Below, piece after piece: positions 1 to 40,859 of a stretch of DNA of 64,000 nucleotides (the stretch's first letter is position 1; each line of letters starts with the position of its first letter). The stretch comes from Paratrimastix pyriformis (taxonomy: Eukaryota > Preaxostyla > Paratrimastigidae). Made by a program: the position numbers and the translations under genes. Below the pieces are notes generated by a model. That model was given only the letters and a program-made list of their open reading frames with translations. It made no database searches and was not told the DNA's origin. The stretch spans positions 137,001 through 201,000 of the forward strand of contig JAPMOS010000032.1 of NCBI GenBank assembly GCA_027972325.1, read 5' to 3'.

Positions 1-19805
<19,805 letters not shown>

Positions 19806-20467
19806 CGAATTGATTCGATCTGCAAGATGGTTCAGGGGCTAGCCCCTTTGGGTTCTTGAGAATTTCTGCGCAGTTTGAAAAGTCAAGGCCAAGGGCGTGT
19901 GTGGGGGCCAGCAGAGAGACGGCGCTCTCTCGCCTCCTCCCATCGCGACTCTTTCTTGTTCTCTCATCGGGGATCCCAACAACCTGCCCTCGCATCCACC
20001 CAACCCCACCCTCCCCGGGGACAAGACTTGTCATGCGGCAGGGGGCTGCGCAGATCGAATGGAGCGCCCCTAAAACCACTGGAAACGACCCAGCAGCGAC
20101 CTTCTTTGTGAACGATGCGAACCTTCCCGTGCGCGCCGGTTCATGGGGCGTGCGGGGTGGTGGACCTCACTCCCTTTTGGCTTCCCTTCTTTGTCTCGGG
20201 ATGACGTGGGCCATTTCTCGTGTTCCCTTTTCCGGGCCCCTCGGAGGAACTCGGTTTCCGGAATATGAAAAAAGACAGGAGGGGCGGCTCGAGCAAAACA
20301 TGCAATGGGAAACCTCCAAGGAGAAAGACACATACGATTGCCCGATTATTATTATTTTTCATTCCAAAATGAGGTCTCCCCGCACGCCCCAAGGGAAGAG
20401 AATGGGCCCGGCGGGGGGAGGAACGAGAAAGAAACGATGCTGCTGACTGGATCCAGCGTGCCCCCAT
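19806..20467. promoter_or_regulatory. Intergenic region upstream of the IPT-module gene
   Basis: About 660 bp with no convincing exon, between the IPT gene start and the stop of the GPLGP-repeat gene, both on the minus strand. It must hold the IPT gene promoter and the 3' UTR/terminator of its neighbour. No TATA box or known motif was recognised. A minus-strand reading of 94 codons at 19,795-20,079 shows no family features. Confidence 0.4.
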
Positions 20468-21581
20468 TTACAGATTGGGTGCTCCGATCTGGTGCTTGCC
20501 CGAGATATCGGTGGTGGCAATGTACTCGGTCGAGCCGGTCACGTAGAGGCGGTACATGCTGGGCGGGAAGTGCCCCGTGAAGGACAGCTTGACCGTGGCC
20601 ACGAGCTGCTTGCCTGCCGGGGCGGGAAAGACCACGTGGTTGATGAAGGTGGTCTCGGTGCTCGAGGCGATCACCTTGTGGGTCGCCGCATCGGAGATGA
20701 TCAGGTCAAAGGCGTCCGCCTGGGCCAGCGGGGTCAGCAGAACCGTGACGAACTGGGCCGTGGGTGCGGTGAATTTGTAGGTGTGGCTATCCCCATAGAT
20801 CATCGACCCCTCCACCATGAACGAGACATCGTTGTCGGTCTTCTTCTGGGCATACTCGGCCCGGTAGTTCTCGTACAGCGGGAAGGTGCGGGTAGAACCC
20901 TGGTATGAGACGCTCACCGAGCGCTGCTCAACACCGCCTTTCACGTAGCGCCCATTGGAATCGGTGGCGAAGCCGTGCGCCCCGACGGGGCCAAGAGGAC
21001 CCAGCGGGCCCAGAGCACCCAGAGGGCCAACCGGACCCAAGGCAGACCACACACCGCCCGCCTAATTGCGAGATCGCATGGCCGAAGAGACGAGGAGAGT
21101 AAAAATTGGGGAAAATTAGGGAAAAATTTAAAATAGCAAGAAAAAGAGCAACTCACTTTGGGCTGACCTGGAGCTGCTTGCAGAAGTCGTTGATGGCGGG
21201 CAGAGTGGACCAATAAGCTTGGCCCAGGGGACCGTTGGGGCCCAAGGGGCCGGCCTCACTCAGGGGACCGTTCAGCTGAGCAAGCTTGGAGGACCAAGTG
21301 GACCAGTCGCCAACCGCGGAGATCCAATAGGAAGGGTTCCAAACATTGGTACCGATCGGGCCGAGCAGGCCCAGTGGACCATAGGGACCAAGAGGACCGT
21401 AATAACCCAGGCAGCTCATGACACCCAGATACGCATCAGCCCCGGCGGGGGTCTTGACGGCTGGCTTTATGCCGGCCAAAGAGCCACCAAGCTTCTGAAT
21501 CGAGCTAGCAGTGATGGCAAATGGTGATGCCCAAGCCATCTGGGCCACGGTGAGCCCAAGCAGCAAGGTGGTGAGCTTCAT
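20468..21581 (-). CDS. Secreted GPLGP-repeat protein with PPC-like domain
   Basis: The start ATG at 21,581 gives a typical signal peptide (MKLTTLLLGLTVAQMAWA). Then comes a mature region with two blocks of GPLGP/GPYGPLG repeats separated by a Trp-containing segment. These are collagen-like in composition but with a 3-residue GPL period and no long uninterrupted Gly-X-Y run. The C-terminal 120 residues (HTYKFTAPTAQFVTVLLTPL, FDLIISDAATHKVIASSTE, MYRLYVTG) resemble a PPC (pre-peptidase C-terminal) beta-sandwich. It is probably exported and may be a coat or matrix component. There is one intron near 21,062-21,167. The strong GTGAGT donor at 21,156 would break the reading frame, whereas GTCAGC at 21,167 keeps it (phase 0) and fits the GTC donors of other genes. 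It is head-to-head with the F-box gene, 85 bp apart. The stop is TAA. Confidence 0.75.
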
Positions 21582-21666
21582 AATATAATGGTCGCGTGGT
21601 CACTCCACAACAATCTGTGGATCAGGCTCTGGTGTGGCTTGCTGTGCTGTTGGGAAATTGGGTCAG
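21582..21666. promoter_or_regulatory. Divergent promoter region (85 bp)
   Basis: Only 85 bp separate the start codons of two divergent genes, so both promoters must lie here or overlap the genes. TATAATATG just outside the minus-strand start (21,580-21,590) is AT-rich compared with the surroundings. No motif was recognised with confidence. Confidence 0.4.
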
Positions 21667-22587
21667 ATGTCCAGCTATTTTCCTGACCTTCCAGATGAGA
21701 TTATGCTTCTGATTGCACAACGTGTACCCCCAGAAAAGATGGCTGTCCGGATTTTCTGTGAACTCGCTTGACTATGATCTGACTTCTTCGCTAGAATTTT
21801 GCCCTCGTGTGCAAGCGGTTCAAGGAAGCAGCCTACTTAACCATTCTCAATCGTCGTGATTGGACCGTGAGCGCCATCAAATGCCATTACACTCATGATA
21901 ACGTCTGCTTCAGTTCTGTTCTGTTGTCTTCAACAAAACTTGCGCTCAGACTTATTGGAACGCACGAGAGGAACCTGACAGTATTTTCGGATCTGTCAAG
22001 TCTGTCTTTTCCTGATGATCAACACATCTTTCACACAAATTCAGGTATCTCGCGTCCTCTGTCTGCTGGGTTGAGGTGCGCCACGATATACCTCTGCCGC
22101 CGGGCCATTACAGATGTACATGGCATATGAAGGTCGGAACCACCACGGCCACTGTCCACCCCTCAATCGATATATGCTTTTCCCACAGTTCGACGGCAAC
22201 GTGCCTTCGCGCGAGATTCCCCACTTCGATGTGCAAGTGGGCGGGATCCTTGTCCTGAGCAAGCCATTTCCCGAGGAGATCCGCCGTCAGGGTTACGTCG
22301 ACTGGGACCTGGGTGAGTTCGACGTGCCCATCTCCCCGGTCTGTATGTCCCCCCCCCGGGTTCCTGACCCCCAACTCTCAACTCTCCAGACGGGCGAGCC
22401 GACAACCCCGGTGCATGTCTCGCTGCTGGAGTTTAGTTCGCAGTATGGGAAGCACGGCATCTTCCTGGACTACTACCGGATGACCCGCCTCGATTACGAC
22501 CCGCTGGCCCCCTGCAAGGCCATCCAGGCAGCCATCAGCCGGGCCGAGGAGGAAGTGGGGCCCTGTGGTGGCAGTCGGCGATCGTAA
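21667..22587 (+). CDS. F-box protein with PP2-like (phloem protein 2) domain
   Basis: Exon 1 starts MSSYFPDLPDEIMLLIAQRV and joins NFALVCKRFKEAA in exon 2 across a 50-bp intron (21,745-21,794, GTCCGG...TAG), which together make a clear F-box. F-box proteins bind SKP1 and bring targets to SCF ubiquitin ligases. The C-terminal part has the order VCWVEVRHDIPLPPGHYRCT, then FDGNVPS, then RRQGYVDWDLGEFDV, then HVSLLEFSSQYGKHGIFLDY. This matches the PP2 fold (W-E..., 'GW.EI.LGEF', 'SL.E......GL...'), a carbohydrate-binding-type beta-sandwich in plant F-box-PP2 proteins. Introns at the PP2 strands begin GTCGGA (after HMK) and GTCTGT (after PISP), both in phase 0. The exon 2-3 junction (near 21,990-22,045, probably GTCAAG...CAG) is less sure. 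The stop is TAA. Its partners are unknown. Confidence 0.7.
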
Positions 22588-22954
22588 AATTTCTCGGTTG
22601 GTGAGCCTCATCTCCGAGGCAGCACGCGAACATGGGCGTTGTAGTCCCTCTTGGTCAGTGTGCCGTCATCCTGGGCCACGCAGGAGACGGGAAAGGCAAC
22701 GACGAAAACCTTCTCGTGCGCGACTTTTTGTGACTTGGGTGATTTCGGTCTTTCGTGTTCCGAGCCCCGGTGGCTCGGTTTACGGAAATGAGGGGGGGGG
22801 AGGGGGGGAGGGGGGCGGGGGCGGGGGTGGGGGCGGGGGGGGGGGGGGGGGACTGGGGGTTAGGAAATGGCTAGGAGCATAGTCGATGTATTCTGGCTCT
22901 ACCCAGCTAATTCCGTCTGCCAATTTCACCCTGAGGTTACCGAAGTTCCCTTCG
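22588..22954. repeat. Intergenic with poly-G/(GGGGC) tract
   Basis: Between the F-box and acyltransferase genes. A G-run block at 22,790-22,855 dominates and is a possible G-quadruplex site. The rest is non-repetitive. No gene is supported on either strand, though a minus-strand reading of 75 codons was considered and rejected. Confidence 0.6.
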
Positions 22955-23982
22955 ATGGTGAACCGGAAAGCGCTTGAAAAGCGTTGCTCGACTGTCCCTG
23001 CCTTCAAGGTTTGTTCTCAGAACGTGCCTCGTTGTATTTCTTCTTCCCGGTTTTTTTTGGCTTTTGCTTCCAGCCCTTCATCCATACCGAGCCGGCCCCC
23101 TTTGGCCTTTGGGAGTTCATCAAATCTGTTTTCTTATTGCCCTTAGCCCCGATTCGGGTGGCTGGAGCCTTCTTGAGTTTCGTTGTTTATTATCTCCTTT
23201 GCCGACTGGCATTCGTGGGTTACCCCGTCAAAAACTTCGACAGACCCCATCCACGGTTCGCGCCTTCCCACATTCGCTGCTTCAAGACCTTTCTGGATTA
23301 GGTGGCGTCGTTTCTTATCCCAAGTATTTATCGCCATCCAAGGCCGTCTGATCATGGGATTCATGGGATTCATTCGCGTCCGAGTGACCGGTGAGAAACC
23401 TGTCTGTGAGTGGCTCACTGTGACCACACCGTTTTTTTGTTGTTCGGTTGTGCTTTCCTCCAGATGTGGAACGATCCCCATATTTGTGTCTGCAACCACA
23501 GCAGTTTTCTGGACCCCGTCGTCTTGGGCGCCGTCTTTGGTGCCCCGGGTTTCCCTGGCAAGGTCCGTCTATCTATTTCCACCGCCACGCATCGCTCACT
23601 TTCTTTTTTGTTAATTTTTTTCTTGGTCGACATCCCCCCGCGGTCAGAGCGGCCTCCGCGACATGCCCATCTTGGGCTTCCTGATGTGCTGCTGGCGGTG
23701 CATCTTCATCCAGCGGTCGCAAGAGCGGATGCACGCGGGTGGCGCGTCGTCGGCTGCCAACGACAAGAAGAACGACCAGGAGGCGAGTCCCAATGCCCCG
23801 GTGACATCCGCCTCGTCCATGGCCAACAACACCTCCCCGGAGGCGGAGGCCAAGTCGGCCAACTCCCCCCCGGCCGTGCAGATTGACCAGCCGGTGGGCG
23901 GAACGACGGCTCTGGAGCTGATCGGGCGCCGCCAGCAGCGTGCCGAGAACGACTACTCCAGTCTGTGCCACCTCCCTTCTCC

Positions 23983-24016
<34 letters not shown>

Positions 24017-25634
24017 TGTTCGTTTGTGGTTGCCACCGGTCCGTGTGAGTGGAGGTCGCCTGGGTTTTTTCTGCTTTGCCGTTCGCCAATCTTTCTTCCC
24101 TCCGCTTCATAAACTGGTATGCGTGCAGGCTCTCTGGGGTTTTTTATGATCCCGTTCTTCCTTCTTCCTGTTCGACACGCACAGACCACAGACTCCCACC
24201 CACCCTCCCTTTGCTCCACACCCACCCACCCACCCACCCTGGTGTGGAGCGAGTCATTTGCGCCGCTCTTCACACGCGCACACCCGCACAACCGCACGCA
24301 CCACAGGTGACCAGGGCTTTGTCGTCTTCCCCGAGGGGACCACCGACAATCAGCGCTCCCTCTGTCCGTCCCGCACTCCGCTTCCCGCTTCCCGTTCCGA
24401 TACACCCCATGCACCCATGCACCCATGCCTCCCATGCCTCCCATGCCTCCCATGCCTCCCATGCCTCCCATGCCCCCCCCACATGCCCCACATACCCGCA
24501 TCCTTTTCCTTCCCTTGTGCCCTGCCTCGCGCATCCTCATGCCCACATGCCCCCCACGCTCCGCTCTTTGTGGTGCCATCCCCCAAGTGTCTGCACCCCC
24601 TTCAGCTTTCTTGTTGTGTGGATGTGGGTGGGTGGGTGTGGGTGGGTGTGTCTCCGTCTTGTAGGCCGGTTCCACAAGGGGGCATTCCAAGCCGGAAAGC
24701 CAGTCCGCCCCGTGGTGATTCGGTCAGCCACATCATCGGCATCGTCATCATCATCCGCATCGTCATCGCCCCTCAATCATGCCGAATCAGCATCATCAGA
24801 CTCACCCCATCCACCCGTCATCATCACTGCCGATATGAGTCACCACACCCGGCATGACCATCATCACCATCACCCCCTTCGGCATATGCCACCATCCATG
24901 AGCCATCATCATCATTACCCCCGGTATGAGCCGCCATCATCACCCCCGGTATGAGCCACCATCACCCCGCATCATCACCACCCCCGACATTTGAACCACC
25001 ATCACCCACCGTCACATTCACCCTCGTTCTCCACTGACACACCATCCTGACGCGACGGACCCGCAGGTGGGGCAACAAGCGCTGCAGCTGCGCCTGGGAG
25101 ACCATCTCAATGTGGTGGCTGCTCTTCCGCATGTGCACCCAGGTGGTCAATTACATCGGTTTGTGGCTCCAACTTCGGGGGGGATGGTGATGGGCCATGG
25201 GGGAACAAACTGAGCTGATCTCTCACCCATGATGGCTCCCCCCGGCGGCTGACCCAATCTAGAGATTGAGGTCCAACCGTTGTATCACCCGTCCCCCGAG
25301 GAGCAGGCCGACCCCCAGCTCTACGCCGACAATGTGGGCCACGTCTGCTCAACCTCCCCGTTTTTTCTCAGAAATTCGATCGATTTTTTTTTTCAATTTT
25401 CCAATTTTGCAGCTGATGGCCGAGAAGCTCCACGTGCCGTATGTCGAGCAAGGCCTGAGCGAGAAACTCGTGCTGCATCGCTGCCTGGCGGGCCGTCTGA
25501 CCTTCGAGGCGGCAATGACCGAGGTCGATGGCATTCACCAGCGCCGTGTCGCGGCCGGCTTGTCGCCCATCCACGGACCCCACAATATGGGCATCGCCGT
25601 GCCCGCCGGGGGGAGTGTTACTCCCAATGTGTGA
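22955..25634 (+). CDS. Lysophospholipid/1-acylglycerol-3-phosphate acyltransferase (LPCAT/AGPAT family)
   Basis: A PlsC-family acyltransferase that moves an acyl group from acyl-CoA to a lysophospholipid, expected in the ER membrane. The start ATG (MVNRKALEKRCSTVPAFK) joins PFIHTEPAPFGLWEFIKSVF after a 65-bp intron (23,009-23,073). Hydrophobic segments follow (LLPLAPIRVAGAFLSFVVYY). The catalytic H-x4-D motif is NHSSFLD in VCNHSSFLDPVVLGAVFG. Next come DMPILGFLMCCWRCIFIQRS, then motif III FPEGTT in GFVVFPEGTTDNQRS, then RFHKGAFQAGKPVRPVV. The tail YIEIEVQPLYHPSPEEQADP and ADNVGHLMAEKLHVPY matches the LPCAT1/2 and plant LPEAT tail. I see no EF-hands. Donors: GTTTGT, GTCCGT, GTCTGT, GTCCGT, GTCAGC, GTTTGT, GTCTGC. 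The intron before RRFLSQVFIAIQGRLIMGFM (about 23,230-23,300) is not settled. The C-terminus is TPNV and the stop is TGA. Confidence 0.85.
24400..24480. repeat. Short (CATGCCTCC)n array in an acyltransferase intron
   Basis: About six copies of CATGCCTCC inside the intron that separates the FPEGTT exon from the RFHKGAF exon. The preceding intron carries a C-run at about 23,984-24,010. Confidence 0.85.
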
Positions 25635-25914
25635 TGATGCGGCCGTTTTTTGTGGGTCTCTTTCCCTTTCCATGTTTTTTTCTGCCCGTATATTTATGTG
25701 GGTCCTACGTATCGGATGTATGTATTGAGTCTTTGGGTTTGTGCGGGACCTTCTACATTCTTCTTCCTGCATTTGCCCATTATGAGCTGACGTGTGATAA
25801 GAATGCTGAAAATGGTGAGGTGAACCGCTGCACTAACACGAGAAAGAAAGAAAGGATGGGGAAGGGATATAGGACCTCCGGCCGGATTGCCCAAAGTCTC
25901 CTTCGGGGTGCATT
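25635..25914. other. Intergenic, nothing recognised
   Basis: 280 bp downstream of the acyltransferase stop. It is relatively AT-rich and presumably holds its 3' UTR. No repeat, RNA gene or conserved motif was seen. Confidence 0.5.
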
Positions 25915-26475
25915 TTGCAATTCCACGTAAATGACGGTCACGGAAACATCATGTTCATCCTCATCATCTGTGTCCTGAATATGGTTATGACCACAGAACA
26001 ATCCCAAAGACCTTACTACATTTCTCAGGCCCATCGTGACGACCCTGAAATCGAAGTGGTCGAATCTCGTCCGAATACGAACGGACGCCGCCGCGAATTC
26101 CAGGCGACCGGGCAGCCAGGTGAATTTGACAGGTCGGACATGATCTCGGCAGGACCCTGCTCTTCAGCAGTTCAGGATGATCTGAGCATGCCTTTCCGCG
26201 ACTGCGCGCCTTACGAAAAACGGGAACCCGGCAACGCATATCTTCCAGGCATATCAGATTTCTACCAAATCCCACGTTGGCCCGATGAATCGGCGCTCCA
26301 GAACCCGCCCCCCCCTGCCGGTGATGCACTGGATCTCGAAGATCCAGCCCCTCTGGTGATGGTGTCCGTGGAAAAGGTTTTGGGGATGCCACCACCGGCC
26401 GGGATGCGTTGTTGGCGGGACAAGTATGGTCGGCAACTCTGCTCGACTCGGATGAAGGATACACGGCCAGAATAA
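25915..26475 (+). CDS. Hypothetical protein, 186 codons (doubtful)
   Basis: A single open frame starting MQFHVNDGHGNIMFILIICV with a short hydrophobic stretch near the N-terminus, then a polar part with SQAHRDDPEIEVVESRPNTN, a Pro-rich segment (QNPPPPAGDALDLEDPAP) and a basic C-terminus. No family was recognised. It has no intron, unlike most neighbours, and the opposite strand is also open over much of this stretch, so it may not be real. Confidence 0.3.
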   Translation: MQFHVNDGHGNIMFILIICVLNMVMTTEQSQRPYYISQAHRDDPEIEVVESRPNTNGRRREFQATGQPGEFDRSDMISAGPCSSAVQDDLSMPFRDCAPYEKREPGNAYLPGISDFYQIPRWPDESALQNPPPPAGDALDLEDPAPLVMVSVEKVLGMPPPAGMRCWRDKYGRQLCSTRMKDTRPE

Positions 26476-26847
26476 CCACGGGGAGATTTCCACCCATGCG
26501 TCGGACAAAAAGCGAAGCGTTTTTCGGAGCAGACAGAAACGGGGGGCGGTGGGGAGGGGGCACACAGGTCAGCCCATTAGAGGCAGACTGCAGAGGAGAA
26601 GGGTGAAAAAGGGGGAAAACACGAATTTTAAAGGAAAAAAAATATTTTGAAAAGGAAAAGCTCATTCCCTCAGAGCCAAAGACGGACAGCCCACCAAAGA
26701 GCATCATCTCAGACAGACATCAGAAGAAAGGGTCTGAAAAGAGAAAAGAAAAAGAATTGAAGAGGCAGCGGTTACCCACGGGGGGATAGCCACATTCAAA
26801 GGGAAATCCAGCCAGGCGCGAGCCCTTCGTCATCGTTCGGTTCATCC
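26476..26847. other. Intergenic, nothing recognised
   Basis: 370 bp between the doubtful ORF and the stop of the cotransporter gene. It is A-rich on the plus strand, especially 26,600-26,760. The plus-strand A-rich part may be the 3' UTR of the minus-strand gene. No other feature was seen. Confidence 0.45.
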
Positions 26848-39216
<12,369 letters not shown>

Positions 39217-39468
39217 CCTAAATTTGAAGGTCGAAACAAGCGCAGGACGATCGGCAGCAACCTGTTGGATTTTGTTCAGGATAGCGTCAATCCCACCAGA
39301 GGTAATTCCTATTTCCGGCACCAAGAAGATTTTGCCTGGCCCGTCCCAATGTCACCTTGAGCCCAGACCATCATTTCACCTTATGGGGGCTTTTTCCTGC
39401 CGATGTTTTCTAACTCCTCTTCACATCCGCGCCGATCAATTGCTTTACCGGGAAATGAGATGGAAATA
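39217..39468. promoter_or_regulatory. Promoter region of the SLC12-like gene
   Basis: 250 bp between the stop of serine acetyltransferase and the SLC12 start. It must hold the terminator of one gene and the promoter of the other. The end nearest the acetyltransferase stop (39,410-39,468) is AT-rich for this window. No motif was identified. Confidence 0.4.
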
Positions 39469-40747
39469 TCAACAGAGCGCCTTCTCTATGTGATTTTTCT
39501 TCTTGAGCTTGCTCTGGGGCAGTCGGGTGCCAGATATAGTTGTCCCCTTGTGGTCTCGTCCAAATGATGGCGAGACAGCTGCTGCCTTCTCCAACGATTC
39601 GAACTCGGGGGACTCTGGCACAAGTAGCGTCCGTGGTTGGTCTCCCAACACAGGAAGTGGCGTAAGCGCCACTTTGGGAGCGCCACCTTGGGAGGTGGAC
39701 GCGACTGGTGGATAATTGGTGACGGCGAAAGTTTGAAGGAAGGTGATGATTCTCTGAAACTCGGTACTCACCAGTTGCTGGGAGTGTTTCAGATCAACCA
39801 TGGCGATTGCCTCAATGTCCTGTGGGCCCGGATGAAAATCCATGAGAAACGGCAATCCAAATGCTGGCAGCAGACCGGCAGGTTCTGGTGAGACAACTCC
39901 TGGTTGGTCAAATCGCGCTCTGTGCCCGAGCGCTGGATCACGCGGGCTGGAACACCCACAGCGGTACAGAAATCCGGAACATCATGCAGCACCACTGAGC
40001 CTGGGGGTGGAGTGAAATACAACCTGGGGAGACCGGCCGGCTGAGTCCTGACCTGCGCCGATCCGCACGTGATTACCGATGTTGATGGGGCCCAGAATTT
40101 TGGCGCCACAGCCTGAAGCGGCCGTGAGCAATGGCATGACACATTCAGAGGACTGACCGATAACGACGTGGGAGCCGACGGTGGGGTGTCGTTTGAAAGT
40201 GGTCGACTTCCCCGTTCCACCGAGAGTCACCCCCTGGTAAATGAGACAGTAATCGCCAACCACTGCAGTTTCGCCTAGGGCCGGGGTGGAAGGGGAGAGA
40301 GAACATCGTTGCGGACCAATCACTGTGCCCAAGGCGTGATCGATGACGACCCCCTTTCCGAGGGTGGCTCCGGGGTGAATGTCGATTCCAAACAAAAATC
40401 GGGCAACGTAATTCATCATTCGCGGGAGAAGTGGGATGCCCAATTTGTAGCCAATATGTGCGAGACGGTGAGCCCAGACGGCATGGAGTCCGGGCATGCA
40501 CAGCAAGGCCTCAACGATATTTCTTGTGGCCGGGTCAAATTTCAGAATAGCTTCAATGTCACTAATAGGGGTGAGAAGTTCCGGAGAAGGACAGCCGAAA
40601 AAAGGACCTTGGGATGAATGTCGAGATGTAGATGAATGCCACGGTGGCAAGCATCATTCCAAATAACCGAGGCAGGCCAATGTGGGCCAGAGAACACAGG
40701 GCTTCCGAAATAAAGGTGTCGATCACGGAAACGGTCCTGAACAACAT
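39469..40747 (-). CDS. Serine O-acetyltransferase
   Basis: Makes O-acetylserine from serine and acetyl-CoA, the first step of cysteine synthesis. The N-terminal helical part (DTFISEALCSLAHIGLPRLF, SDIEAILKFDPATRNIVEAL, CMPGLHAVWAHRLAHIGYKL) leads into the left-handed beta-helix of hexapeptide repeats: FGIDIHPGATLGKGVVIDHA, GTVIGETAVVGDYCLIYQGV, TLGGTGKSTTFKRHPTVGSH, VVIGCGAKILGPINIGNHV, RIGAGSVVLHDVP and AVGVPARVI. The catalytic His of DIHP and the Asp of the DHA motif are present (DHALG here, usually DHATG). Start ATG 40,747 is tentative. Introns of 42-60 bp start GTCCTT, GTCCGC, GTCAGT, GTCAGG and GTCTGC. A C-terminal extension of about 110 residues (DLKHSQQLVSTEFQRIITFL ... TGA) follows the usual end and has no recognised domain. 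Confidence 0.85.
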
Positions 40748-40859
40748 TGGACCAAATTTTAATTTTTGCCCGCGGGGTGGCGAGGGGCGGCGCGTTCAAC
40801 CCAAATTGCGTGGGAAGGAGTAAACTGCGTTCGAGGATGGAGCGGTCAAGAATGTGTTC
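40748..40859. other. Short intergenic gap upstream of serine acetyltransferase
   Basis: About 110 bp between two minus-strand genes. If the acetyltransferase start lies further upstream than 40,747 the gap shrinks, since the frame stays open to about 40,800. Confidence 0.4.

Noticed and set aside
22780-23007. Minus-strand reading of 75 codons with protein-like composition opposite the acyltransferase start
   Set aside because: The plus strand gives an ATG, an in-frame 65-bp intron and a good match to the LPCAT N-terminus at the same place; the minus reading runs into the poly-G tract and has no splice or start support.
25985-26707. Minus-strand open frame of 240 codons opposite the 186-codon plus-strand ORF
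   Set aside because: Its first third is a Phe/Lys stretch from A-rich DNA and the rest looks like a reverse-frame shadow; neither strand is well supported here.
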